Shown: piece by piece, positions 54,014 to 62,918 of the stretch
Layout of the letters: the number at the start of each line of letters is the position of its first letter
How positions within the stretch are numbered: position 1 is the stretch's first letter
Source of the DNA: Metabacillus litoralis
Lineage (GTDB): Bacteria; Bacillota; Bacilli; Bacillales; Bacillaceae
Assembly: GCF_003667825.1 (NCBI RefSeq)
Contig: NZ_CP033043.1
Location: forward strand, 187,001-251,000
Direction of reading: 5' to 3'
DNA: 64,000 bases
Made by a program: the position numbers and the translations under genes
Notes under the pieces: generated by a model
What the model saw: only the letters and a program-made list of their open reading frames with translations
What the model was told of the DNA's origin: nothing
Database searches by the model: none

Positions 54014-54988
54014 ATGGGAAAAGAGCGTTTTGTATCATATGGAAAAGGTGATGTATTTGCATATCGTACATTTTTGAAGCCTTTGATTGGAGTGAAACAA
54101 ATTCCAGAATCTCATTTTACAGAAAGAAACAATATTGTTTTTGGGGTAAATGTAAAAGTAGAGGTTGGTGGTGAAAAATTGCTTCCTTCATTTACAGAAG
54201 GAGATAATAGTCTTGTCGTTGCAACAGATTCTATGAAAAATTTTGTTCAAAGACACTTGGGTAGCTATGAAGGGTCCACTATTGAAGGATTTATTCAATA
54301 TGTTGGCGAAGAGTTTTTAAAGAAATATGAACATATTGATATAATTAAATTAATCGGTGAAGAAGTTCCATTTGAGACTTCAACAAGACTTTCAGTTAAT
54401 GGCCTAGTTGAAAGTGACTTAGTGTTTAAGCATTCCCGGAATGAAAAGGCTGTTGCTCAAATAGAAATGGTCCGAACTCAGAGTGGGGTTGAAGTTGTTG
54501 AACAGAATAGTGGGATTTTAGATTTGCAGTTAATTAAAGTGCGAGGTAATTCATTTGTTGGATTTATCAGGGATGAGTATACAACATTACCGGAGGACAG
54601 CAATCGACCGCTATTTATCTATTTAAATATCGGGTGGGAATATGAGGACTTAGAAGATTCGACAGGAGTTGTACCAAACCTTTATGTTTGTGCAGAACAG
54701 ATAAAAGATATTGCGACATCTGTTTTCCATGAACTTGAAACACCGTCTATTCAATACTTGATCTATTTAATTGGTTGTCGAGTGCTGGAAAGATTCCCGC
54801 AATTAAAAGAAGTTAACTTTCAATCACAAAACCATACTTGGGATTCAGTGGTGGAGGAAATTCCAAATTCAGAAGGAAAAGTATATACAGAGCCACGCCC
54901 TCCTTACGGCTTCCAACGATTTTCAGTTACAAAAGAAGATGTGCAAAGAAATAAAGAATATGCCGAATCAAACAATCTTGCTAAATAA
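54014..54988 (+). CDS. Urate oxidase (uricase)
   Basis: 324 aa from ATG 54014, 7 bases after GAGGAG; an in-frame TTG at 53999 overlaps the decarboxylase. Two T-fold domains with YGKGDVFAYRTF (active-site Lys/Thr region) and ATDSMKNFVQ. The cofactor-free enzyme oxidises urate to 5-hydroxyisourate. It corresponds to the C-terminal part of B. subtilis PucL. Next in line is HIU hydrolase. Confidence 0.94.
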   Translation: MGKERFVSYGKGDVFAYRTFLKPLIGVKQIPESHFTERNNIVFGVNVKVEVGGEKLLPSFTEGDNSLVVATDSMKNFVQRHLGSYEGSTIEGFIQYVGEEFLKKYEHIDIIKLIGEEVPFETSTRLSVNGLVESDLVFKHSRNEKAVAQIEMVRTQSGVEVVEQNSGILDLQLIKVRGNSFVGFIRDEYTTLPEDSNRPLFIYLNIGWEYEDLEDSTGVVPNLYVCAEQIKDIATSVFHELETPSIQYLIYLIGCRVLERFPQLKEVNFQSQNHTWDSVVEEIPNSEGKVYTEPRPPYGFQRFSVTKEDVQRNKEYAESNNLAK

Positions 54989-55000
54989 GGATTTGATAGA

Positions 55001-55354
55001 ATGATAGGTCTGACAACACATATATTGGATTTAACACATGGGACACCGGCTGCGGGTGTAGACATTCAATTAATGAGGATTGTTGATTCAACACACACTT
55101 TAATAAAAACAGCTATAACAAATGAAGATGGTCGCTTAAATGAACCGCTTTTATCTGGTGAAGAAATGATGGCGGGTGAATATGAGTTACTATTTTTTAT
55201 CGGAGACTATTTTAGGGGTATGGAAGTTTTGTTATCAGAACCTCCATTTCTAAATAAAATATCAGTGCGATTTGGGATATCAGATCCTGATTCACATTAT
55301 CATGTACCGTTGCTTGTTTCTCCTTGGGGGTATCAAGTGTACAGAGGAAGTTAA
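55001..55354 (+). CDS. pucM: 5-hydroxyisourate hydrolase
   Basis: 117 aa transthyretin-related protein. It begins [17 protein letters not shown] with an active-site His and ends with the diagnostic YRGS tetrapeptide. [10 protein letters not shown] is the other signature. It hydrolyses 5-hydroxyisourate to OHCU. No signal peptide. It starts 13 bases after uricase. The set permease-decarboxylase-uricase-HIU hydrolase converts urate to allantoin. Confidence 0.95.
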   Translation: MIGLTTHILDLTHGTPAAGVDIQLMRIVDSTHTLIKTAITNEDGRLNEPLLSGEEMMAGEYELLFFIGDYFRGMEVLLSEPPFLNKISVRFGISDPDSHYHVPLLVSPWGYQVYRGS

Positions 55355-55371
55355 TAGCAAAAACAATGGAT

Positions 55372-55402
55372 AGGGGTGAAGTCTAAGGATTTCACCCTTT
55401 TT
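55372..55402 (+). terminator. Terminator of the uricase operon
   Basis: AGGGGTGAA pairs with TTCACCCTT around GTCTAAGGAT, followed by TTT. Confidence 0.85.
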
Positions 55403-55559
55403 AATATATGTAATTTTTGTTTAATTGTTTTAAAAGGAATGTATGAGTAGTTCTATATAACTAAAATTTTTTATAAGAAATGTCTTTGGAATTAGAGGTG
55501 AATTTCCATTTATTGTTGAAAATATAATAATACTAATTTCTAACGAAGCAGGTGTGATA

Positions 55560-57092
55560 TTGAATAATGTAAATGTTCACGGTGAGGAAACAGAAAAATT
55601 AAGAAAAGAAAATGACCAATTAAAGTTGGAAATTGAGTATTTAACGCATGAGCTTAATGCTTCTAAGGAAAGTAGAGTTCAAGAATCAGATAAAAGTGAT
55701 AAAAGGTTTAAAAGGTTGTTTAATCATTTAACGGATGCTGTGTATTATTTTAAGATTTATGATGATGGAAGTACGAGCACTTTTATTGAGGTGAATGAAA
55801 CGGCATGTCAACGATTAGGGTACACGCGTGAAGAAATGCTTACTTTATCCCCAAAACAAATTGATGGGTGTGGAACAGAGGAACTGAAGCCTGTCATTAA
55901 AGATGTTTACGATTCAATCACTTTTGAAACCGTTCATGTTTGTAAAAATGGGGATAGAATCCCTGTTGAAATAAAGACTCATAGGTTTGAGGTAGAAAAG
56001 GAAATGTATCTGCTTTCAGTTTGTCGTGATATTACTGAAAGAAAAAATTCAGAAAGAGAGATTCGGGAGGCGAAGGAACAGTTTGAAAATATCGTGGAAT
56101 CCTCTACGAATGGAATTACAATCCTACAAGATGGGAAATGGGTATTTGCGAATAAGGCGGCTTTAACTCTTTTTGATGCTAAAACAAAGGAAGAGCTACT
56201 AGGGAGAAATATTTATGATATGTTGCATCCGGAGTTTCATATGGAATGTAAGGAGATTGTAAAGAATGGTGGAATTCACCCTAGGCTTTATCGTGTTTGG
56301 ACTACCCTGAGTGGGAGAGAAATACATACGGAAGTGGTATCAATTCCTACTACCTTTCAGGGGAAAGAGGCCAATGAGTTAATCATGCAAGATATAACGG
56401 AACAGAAAAAATCAGATTCAATGATGATTCAGGCGGAAAAAATGAATGTCGTAGGGCAGCTAGCAGCTGGAATTGCACATGAAATACGAAATCCGTTAAC
56501 TGCTTTAAAAGGTTTTGTTCAATTATTTCGCTCAGGAACGATACCGAATGAAATGTTTCTAAATATCATGGAGGCTGAGTTGGAAAGGATAGATGTTATC
56601 TCTAGTGAGTTTCTAACGCTAGCTCAACCTGCAAATACTGATTTTACTACTGTTGATATTAGAGATTTAGTGAATGATGTTATCGATTTATTGGATACGG
56701 AAGCTTTCAAAAAATCAATATCTCTTGTTGTTGAAAATAACGCTATAGAAACAGCAGTTAATGGAATTGGTACACAACTAAAGCAAGTGTTCATTAATTT
56801 GATTAAAAACGCAATTGAAGTGATGCAAAACGAGGGGACTATAACTATTGCATTTGAAAATCATGAAGGATTTATTCTTATCTCTGTACATGATGAAGGT
56901 GTAGGGATGAGTGAAGAGCAGCTAAAGCGGTTGGGAGAACCATTTTTCACAACAAAACAAAATGGCACAGGATTAGGTCTTATGGTTACATATCGAATTA
57001 TTAATCAGCATAATGGGGTGGTGGATGTTGAGAGTAAAGTTAACGTAGGGACAACTTTTACAGTAAAATTACCACTGATTGCCGAAAGGTAA
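55560..57092 (+). CDS. Cytoplasmic PAS-PAS sensor histidine kinase
   Basis: 510 aa from TTG 55560 behind AGGTG; GTG 55554 is possible. A coiled coil (about 8-40), two PAS domains (about 45-160 and 165-285), a HisKA domain with phospho-His in GIAHEIRNPLTALKGF, and an HATPase with GTGLGLMV. No membrane segment. The dimerisation motif resembles sporulation phosphorelay kinases. No response regulator is adjacent. The two PAS domains suggest a redox or ligand input. Role within the purine cluster is unclear. Confidence 0.88.
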   Translation: MNNVNVHGEETEKLRKENDQLKLEIEYLTHELNASKESRVQESDKSDKRFKRLFNHLTDAVYYFKIYDDGSTSTFIEVNETACQRLGYTREEMLTLSPKQIDGCGTEELKPVIKDVYDSITFETVHVCKNGDRIPVEIKTHRFEVEKEMYLLSVCRDITERKNSEREIREAKEQFENIVESSTNGITILQDGKWVFANKAALTLFDAKTKEELLGRNIYDMLHPEFHMECKEIVKNGGIHPRLYRVWTTLSGREIHTEVVSIPTTFQGKEANELIMQDITEQKKSDSMMIQAEKMNVVGQLAAGIAHEIRNPLTALKGFVQLFRSGTIPNEMFLNIMEAELERIDVISSEFLTLAQPANTDFTTVDIRDLVNDVIDLLDTEAFKKSISLVVENNAIETAVNGIGTQLKQVFINLIKNAIEVMQNEGTITIAFENHEGFILISVHDEGVGMSEEQLKRLGEPFFTTKQNGTGLGLMVTYRIINQHNGVVDVESKVNVGTTFTVKLPLIAER

Positions 57093-57151
57093 AGTGAGCT
57101 CTCAGGTTTATTGATTAGTAAATATAGTGTGAGGTATTCTAAACGAACTGA

Positions 57152-57176
57152 GAGCTTGGAATGGGACACCAAGCTC
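57152..57176. terminator. Hairpin between convergent kinase and pucR
   Basis: GAGCTTGG pairs with CCAAGCTC over a 9-base loop. No T-run on either strand; a longer AGCTCTCAG/CTGAGAGCT pairing (57096-57157) competes. Confidence 0.4.
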
Positions 57177-57188
57177 CATTAGTATCAT

Positions 57189-58814
57189 TTAATTCTTAGT
57201 TGCTCCGTGAAGTAGTGCTTTAATTCTAAAAGCGAGGCGGAGGCGTAGCGTTTCATCGGGTTCTTTTAAGCTTCTTCCAATCATTTCCTCGCATTTTTCC
57301 AACCGATAAATAACAGTATTTCGATGAACGTATAGTCTCTTTGCTGTTTCTGATAGCTGACAATGTGTTTCTAAATAAACAGATAAAGTATGGAGCAGGA
57401 CCTGATGATCCTTTTTAGAATCGTTGGCAAAAGCTTGGAATGTATCGTCATAAAACTTTTTTAAATGATCATAAGGAACCATTCGTAAAATTTCTGGTAC
57501 TTCCTTTGGTTGATAAATTTCAATAAATTGTGTTTTACCTGACATCCTTCCAAAATATAGAGCCTCTGTTGCTTCTTTGTATGACACTGTAACAGATGTA
57601 AGTTCTTCTGCATACATGCTTATTCCAAATGAAAGATTTTCCTTATAATGACTCCTTATCCGCATTTGTAGTTTTTCTAATAACTGAACAAATGAATCTT
57701 CATATTCCTTTCTTGTTCCATTTAACTCTAATAAAAAAATGTAAGACTGTTCGTTAGTGAAGAGATGGATTTTTTCCTCAAAGTTTTGTAGCTCATATTC
57801 AATAGTATCGTAAATTAATTCCTTGTCTGACTGAAGTTGAAGATAAGATTTGTCTTTGTCATCATAATCTATTTGTCCCACAGCACATAAATAGCGTTGA
57901 TCCTCTATTAGTCCGAATTCCTTTCCACGACTAATGATCTCATCTTGTGTTGAAAATGCATCATTAATGAAATTGGAGAAAAATTCATTTTGTAGGCGTC
58001 TTGTCATTTGCTTTAAAGCATTTTCTTTCATTAATTCAAATGAAATGACGTTAGTTGCTTGTTCTATCGTTAATATAGTGGAACGATCTGTTGGTGGGAT
58101 GTTACCTAAAACACAAAGATAGTTGGACTGCCTATGTGTGTAAACCGGAAAAATGGTAACTGTGTCTTTGTTGTTATTTAATAGTGAAAAAGCTGTATAT
58201 GATGCTTTTGAAAGATGAAACAGATATTCATTTGCGATTTGATCCAAATACAAATAAATATCTGTTTGCCAATTTAGTTTTGTCAGTGGAAGTAAATGGT
58301 CATTTACTAAAAAGACAGGTGAATCAATAAGGTTGGATAAGTTATCTAACATTTTACGAATACCCTGTCCATTCATAATTTGATTTGTGAATTGTTGGTG
58401 TGCATCCATAGCATGATGAAGTTCATTTGTTCGAATTTCTAGAATATGACTAAGTGATTTGTTGACAATATCTCCAAGTGATGTATCAACAGGAAGCTCT
58501 AGCAACGGAATATTAAGCTTGTTAGCGAGAGTGATCACATCTCTAGGAATCTCCTGCAAAAAACGCTTCGTTTTAATCCCTAATCCTGCACATCCTTGTT
58601 TCTCCATTTCCTTAATAAGTTGTAGTAATGCATGAAGATCATCTTTAAAATGAAAGGCTGTTGTAACAAGAAGTTCGTCTTTTTTTAAAAAGTGAATAAT
58701 GTCAGGTGCATCCATCATATTAACTGTGTTCACTTCACGATCAGTTCCTTGATGCCCACCTAGTAATTTTGCTCCGTGAAAAACAGAAAGATTCAGTAAA
58801 TCAATTAATCTCAT
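57189..58814 (-). CDS. pucR: PucR-family transcriptional regulator
   Basis: 541 aa. The N-terminal PucR domain (1-125; GGHQGTDREVNTVNMMDAPD) is followed by a GGDEF-like CdaR segment (about 285-420). The C-terminal PucR-type helix-turn-helix is at 475-535 (LSVYLETHCQLSETAKRLYVHRNTVIYRLEKCE region). In B. subtilis PucR activates ureide genes, with allantoin-type effectors. It is divergent from the allantoate gene and lies between the two halves of the purine cluster. Confidence 0.92.
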   Translation of the reverse strand: MRLIDLLNLSVFHGAKLLGGHQGTDREVNTVNMMDAPDIIHFLKKDELLVTTAFHFKDDLHALLQLIKEMEKQGCAGLGIKTKRFLQEIPRDVITLANKLNIPLLELPVDTSLGDIVNKSLSHILEIRTNELHHAMDAHQQFTNQIMNGQGIRKMLDNLSNLIDSPVFLVNDHLLPLTKLNWQTDIYLYLDQIANEYLFHLSKASYTAFSLLNNNKDTVTIFPVYTHRQSNYLCVLGNIPPTDRSTILTIEQATNVISFELMKENALKQMTRRLQNEFFSNFINDAFSTQDEIISRGKEFGLIEDQRYLCAVGQIDYDDKDKSYLQLQSDKELIYDTIEYELQNFEEKIHLFTNEQSYIFLLELNGTRKEYEDSFVQLLEKLQMRIRSHYKENLSFGISMYAEELTSVTVSYKEATEALYFGRMSGKTQFIEIYQPKEVPEILRMVPYDHLKKFYDDTFQAFANDSKKDHQVLLHTLSVYLETHCQLSETAKRLYVHRNTVIYRLEKCEEMIGRSLKEPDETLRLRLAFRIKALLHGATKN

Positions 58815-59176
58815 AAATGGTCATCCTTTTTGTTAGGTAATTTACTTAGGTGAATCGATTTCATAATGTATTATTTGTTACCAAAAAACGTATGAATTTT
58901 ACATTTATTTTAATCATGTTTTTATCTGTGTATTGTTTATTAACGTGTTCAAGAAGAAGAAAAATGTTTGTTTTTTGATTTAAGAGTCATAATTATGAAA
59001 TTAACTCGGGTTAAGAGATTCAAAGTTTATTTGTATAAAATAAACAAAAATATTAATGTATGTTCTACATATATGTGAATGATTTTTATTCATGTCTATT
59101 TTAAAATTAGATTATATTACTTTTCGTGTCAATAAATATAACATCATTTTTTAGAATAGAATAGGGGGGGATTGGA
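58815..59176. other. pucR / ureide-gene divergent control region
   Basis: 362 very AT-rich bases holding both promoters. The best structure is TTAACTCGGGTTAA; I could not define -35/-10 pairs with confidence. Confidence 0.4.
59001..59014. promoter_or_regulatory. Candidate PucR operator
   Basis: TTAACTCGGGTTAA has TTAAC/GTTAA arms. The right half partly matches the B. subtilis PucR box ending GGTTAA. Confidence 0.35.
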
Positions 59177-60424
59177 TTGGTTATGAAAGAGAGAGAATCA
59201 TCTGCCTTATTCATAGAGATTGAACAGATGGTTGAGTGGCTGGCTCAATTCGGAAGAAGTCAAAGTGGTGGCGTGACAAGATTATTATATACAGATGCTT
59301 GGCAGGAGGCTCAACATGCACTTAAAAAGAAAATGGAGCAGCTTGGCCTAATAACAAATTTTGACGATGTTGGTAATTTATTTGGAAGATTAAAAGGAAC
59401 TCATGAAGATGCTAAGACAATTTTAACAGGATCACATATTGATACGGTAAGAGATGGTGGGAAATATGATGGTGCATATGGAATCATTGCAGCTGTAATA
59501 GCTGTTCAGCGTTTGCAGGAACAGTATGGAACTCCTAAGAAAAATATAGAGGTTGTCTCTTTGTGTGAAGAAGAGGGAAGTCGCTTTCCGATGACTTATT
59601 GGGGATCGGGGAATATAACTGGCGTTAAATCTTTTGAAGATATAACGGATATAAAAGATTCAGAAGAAATTCAGTTTGAAGAGGCGATGAATAAGGTTGG
59701 CTTTGGTCAAGGTAAATTCTTGGAGCCATATCGTAATGATCTTGAATGTTTTTTAGAACTTCATATTGAACAAGGGATTGTATTGGAGAAGGAAGAGAAG
59801 GCGATTGGTTTAGTGAGTCATATTGTTGGTCAACGTAGATACAATGTTACTGTTTTTGGCGAAAGTAATCATGCAGGAACAACTCCGATGATGTGGCGTA
59901 AAGATGCGATGTATACAGCAGCAGAGCTTATTCAAGCTCTCATAGATCGAGGGAAAGAAACTTCACCTGACTTAGTGGTGACGATTGGTCAAATAAGTTT
60001 AAAACCAAACATAGCAAATGTTATACCGAAGGAAGCAACATTTAGTGTTGATATTCGGCATAGTGAAGAGTGTGTGTTAGATCAGTTTTGTAATCAAGTC
60101 TTTCAAGAGCTTGAACTAATTGCGAATAAACATCAAACAAAGCTAACTATTCATAATTGGATGAATGAAAAGCCGGTCAAGATGAGTGAAAAACTAAATA
60201 ATTTATCTGAGAAGATTTTAGAAGAAGAACAAATTCCTTATAAATGGATGACAAGTGGTGCTGGGCATGATTCCCAAATTTTCGGTCCATTTTGTCCGAC
60301 TTCATTATTATTTGTTCCTAGTCAAAATGGAATCAGTCATTCTCCGTTGGAATTTACGAAAACTGAGGATTTGGAAATAGGTATAAAAGTATTAATGAAA
60401 ATTTTATATGAACTAGCGTATTAA
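59177..60424 (+). CDS. pucF: Allantoate amidohydrolase-like M20 peptidase-family enzyme
   Basis: 415 aa from TTG 59177, 6 bases after GGGGGGG; ATG 59183 is the alternative. The metal motif GSHIDTVRDGGKYDGAYG gives H87 and D98, and LCEEEGSRF the catalytic and bridging Glu. LHIEQG and AGTTPMMWRKDA are typical of AllC/N-carbamoyl-amino-acid hydrolases. It should convert allantoate to ureidoglycine, CO2 and ammonia. N-carbamoyl-amino-acid hydrolysis is the alternative; the aminotransferase next door favours allantoate. Confidence 0.88.
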   Translation: MVMKERESSALFIEIEQMVEWLAQFGRSQSGGVTRLLYTDAWQEAQHALKKKMEQLGLITNFDDVGNLFGRLKGTHEDAKTILTGSHIDTVRDGGKYDGAYGIIAAVIAVQRLQEQYGTPKKNIEVVSLCEEEGSRFPMTYWGSGNITGVKSFEDITDIKDSEEIQFEEAMNKVGFGQGKFLEPYRNDLECFLELHIEQGIVLEKEEKAIGLVSHIVGQRRYNVTVFGESNHAGTTPMMWRKDAMYTAAELIQALIDRGKETSPDLVVTIGQISLKPNIANVIPKEATFSVDIRHSEECVLDQFCNQVFQELELIANKHQTKLTIHNWMNEKPVKMSEKLNNLSEKILEEEQIPYKWMTSGAGHDSQIFGPFCPTSLLFVPSQNGISHSPLEFTKTEDLEIGIKVLMKILYELAY

Positions 60425-60436
60425 GGGGGAATCAGA

Positions 60437-61678
60437 ATGAGTGTTTTTCAAGAAATTAATGCACCATTACGAACCATTATGACACCGGGACCGGTTGAGG
60501 TTGATCCAAGAGTGTTAAGAGCAATGAGTACACCGATTTTAGGGCAATTTGATCCTGCTTTTACTGAAATGATGAATGAAACAATGGAGATGCTTCGCCA
60601 GATTTTTCAAACGAAAAATCAATGGGCGTTTCCGATAGATGGAACATCCCGTTCAGGTATTGAAGCTGTGATGTGTAGTGTTATTGAGCCTGGAGATAAA
60701 GTGTTAATTCCGATTTTTGGAAGGTTTGGTCATTTATTAACGGAAATTGCTGAACGAAATGGAGCGGAAATCCATACGATTGATTGCGAATGGGGGAAAG
60801 TTTTTGATCAGCAAGAAGTGATTGATGAAATCAAAAGGGTAAAGCCTAAGGTGCTAGCAATTGTTCATGGTGAAACCTCAACAGGGTGTATGCAGCCTTT
60901 AGATAAAATTGGTCCTGCGTGTCGAGAGCTTGATGTTTTATGTATTGTGGATGCGGTGGCTACAATTGCTGGGACAGAAGTAAAAGTAGATGAATGGAAG
61001 CTGGATGCGGTGATTGGTGGGACTCAAAAATGCTTGTCTGTTCCTTCGGGGATGGCGCCGATTACGTATAATGAACGAATAGAAGAAATCTTAGTGAAAA
61101 GAAAAAAAGTAGAAAAAGGAATAGCCACAGAAAATGATCACGTAAATGTTGGTCGATCAATTCGTAGTAACTATTTCGATTTAAGCCAGCTTCAGGATTA
61201 CTGGGGAGAAAGAAGACTGAATCATCATACAGAAGCAACTTCAATGTTATATGCCTTACGTGAAGGAGTTCGAATTGTCTTACAAGAGGGGTTATCTGGA
61301 CGGTTTGAGCGACACCAATTACATGAAAAAGCACTTGTTGAAGGAATAAAAGCAATGGGATTAGAGTTATTGAATGATGTTCCGTGGAAACTTCCGATGG
61401 TGACCTGTGTGCGTATACCTGATGGCATTGATGGAGAGGAAGTTCGGTCAATACTTCTTAATCAATTTGGGATCGAGATTGCAAGCTCTTTTGGTCCTCT
61501 CCATGGGAAAATTTGGAGAATCGGAACGATGGGATATAGCTGTCGAAAAGAAAATGTCTTATTTGTTCTGTCAGCTCTTGAAGCTGTTCTAATTCGTCTG
61601 GGAGCAAACTTACATGTAGGAAAAGGTTTGCAAGCTACGTTGGATATTTATGAATCAATGAATTTGGTAGCTAAATAG
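60437..61678 (+). CDS. pucG: (S)-ureidoglycine-glyoxylate aminotransferase
   Basis: 413 aa class V PLP enzyme. PLP Lys K198 in GGTQKCLSVPSG, and D172 in IVDAVAT. The N-terminal PGPVEVDPRVLRAM and DGTSRSGIEA match the PucG/AGT subgroup. It transfers the amino group of ureidoglycine to glyoxylate, giving glycine and oxalurate, as B. subtilis PucG does. Ribosome site AAGGGGG. It starts 12 bases after the M20 gene. Confidence 0.92.
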   Translation: MSVFQEINAPLRTIMTPGPVEVDPRVLRAMSTPILGQFDPAFTEMMNETMEMLRQIFQTKNQWAFPIDGTSRSGIEAVMCSVIEPGDKVLIPIFGRFGHLLTEIAERNGAEIHTIDCEWGKVFDQQEVIDEIKRVKPKVLAIVHGETSTGCMQPLDKIGPACRELDVLCIVDAVATIAGTEVKVDEWKLDAVIGGTQKCLSVPSGMAPITYNERIEEILVKRKKVEKGIATENDHVNVGRSIRSNYFDLSQLQDYWGERRLNHHTEATSMLYALREGVRIVLQEGLSGRFERHQLHEKALVEGIKAMGLELLNDVPWKLPMVTCVRIPDGIDGEEVRSILLNQFGIEIASSFGPLHGKIWRIGTMGYSCRKENVLFVLSALEAVLIRLGANLHVGKGLQATLDIYESMNLVAK

Positions 61679-61687
61679 AATTGGTGG

Positions 61688-61720
61688 AAAAGATTCTGGA
61701 GAGCAACCAGAATCTTTTTG
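61688..61720 (+). terminator. Intercistronic terminator after pucG
   Basis: AAAAGATTCTGG pairs perfectly with CCAGAATCTTTT around AGAGCAA, followed by TTG. Confidence 0.78.
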
Positions 61721-61742
61721 TTAAATGTAAAGGGGGATCAGT

Positions 61743-62906
61743 GTGAGTGATCGATGGAATGCATTTTTTGATGAAAAAATAGAATTGGAACCAACAAAAG
61801 GTGGAACATTAAACGGTTTAACGTTTGCTGTAAAAGATGTTATATCGATTAAAGGGTACAAAAATGGTGCTGGAAATCCAGATTGGTTAAAAACTCATAA
61901 AGAATCACAAGAACATGCTCCGGTAGTTGTATGTCTTTTAGAACAAGGTGCAAAGTTAGTGGGAACTACACAAACGGATGAAATAATGTACAGTTTAAAT
62001 GGTGAAAATTTCCATTATGGTACACCTGTAAATCCGAAGGACCCGAGACGAATTCCAGGAGGTTCCTCAAGTGGATCAGCTGTTGCGGTTGCAGCTGGTT
62101 TAGTTGATTTTGCTATAGGGACCGATACAGGTGGTTCTGTTCGAATACCTTCGTCTTATTGTGGAATATATGGCTTTCGCCCAACTCATGAAGCTATTTC
62201 GGTTGATGGAGTAATTCCGTTGGCAAGAAGCTTTGACACAGTTGGATGGATGACAAGAGACCCGGAACTATTATGTAGAGTCGGAGAAGTGCTATTGGAA
62301 GCTCAAAATACAAGTGGTAGTTTTACGGAAATGTTTTTTGCTGAAGATGCATGGGGATTATTGGGTGATGAATATAGAGAGGCATTGTTAAAGACTGTCT
62401 CTTCAATGAAACTTCCGAAAATAAGAGAATGGGTCAAAATATCGGAAGAAGGATTATCTGAATGGTCAAGTGCTTTCAGAATTTTACAAGGACTTGAGAT
62501 TTGGAATGAACATGGAGAATGGATTAAAAAAGAAAAGCCAACATTTGGACCTGGCATTTCTGAAAGGTTTCAATGGACGAGTACGCTTAACTCAAGTGAG
62601 AGTCGGCAACAATTTCAGTTTAGGGAGAATATGAAACAATCGATATCTGGGCTCTTAGGGGAAAGTGGAATTATTTGTATTCCGACAGCGCCAGGTCCGG
62701 CGCCGCTCCTAAATTTGTATGGAGAAAAAGCGGAACAGTATCGAATGAAAGCAATGCAACTTTCCTGTATAGCGGGGTTGGCTGGTTTGCCGCAGGTTAC
62801 ACTTCCTTTAACAGAAGTGAATGGGCTTCCGATAGGTTTATCGTTTATTGCAAATCAGGATCAAGATCTTAAGCTTCTTAATTGGGTAAAGAGTATTTTA
62901 AGATAG
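61743..62906 (+). CDS. Amidase-signature family hydrolase
   Basis: 387 aa, GTG start behind AAAGGGGG. The Ser-cisSer-Lys triad is visible: K31 in FAVKDV, cis-Ser within 108-110 (GGSSSGSAVAVAAG) and nucleophile S132 in GTDTGGSVRIP. It is short for the family and no signal peptide is present. Downstream of pucG, which makes oxalurate, it could hydrolyse a ureido or oxamate compound, but this is inference. Indole-acetamide or generic amidase is possible. Confidence 0.82.
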   Translation: MSDRWNAFFDEKIELEPTKGGTLNGLTFAVKDVISIKGYKNGAGNPDWLKTHKESQEHAPVVVCLLEQGAKLVGTTQTDEIMYSLNGENFHYGTPVNPKDPRRIPGGSSSGSAVAVAAGLVDFAIGTDTGGSVRIPSSYCGIYGFRPTHEAISVDGVIPLARSFDTVGWMTRDPELLCRVGEVLLEAQNTSGSFTEMFFAEDAWGLLGDEYREALLKTVSSMKLPKIREWVKISEEGLSEWSSAFRILQGLEIWNEHGEWIKKEKPTFGPGISERFQWTSTLNSSESRQQFQFRENMKQSISGLLGESGIICIPTAPGPAPLLNLYGEKAEQYRMKAMQLSCIAGLAGLPQVTLPLTEVNGLPIGLSFIANQDQDLKLLNWVKSILR

Positions 62907-62918
62907 GGGGTCCGTTTA

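Noticed and set aside
57096..57157. AGCTCTCAG/CTGAGAGCT as terminator of the PAS kinase
   Set aside because: The loop is over 40 bases and no T-run follows, so it is probably coincidental or only a weak 3' structure.
61062..61451. Open frame of 129 codons on the - strand
   Set aside because: Antisense shadow of pucG with runs of Leu/Phe/His typical of reversed coding; no start signal.
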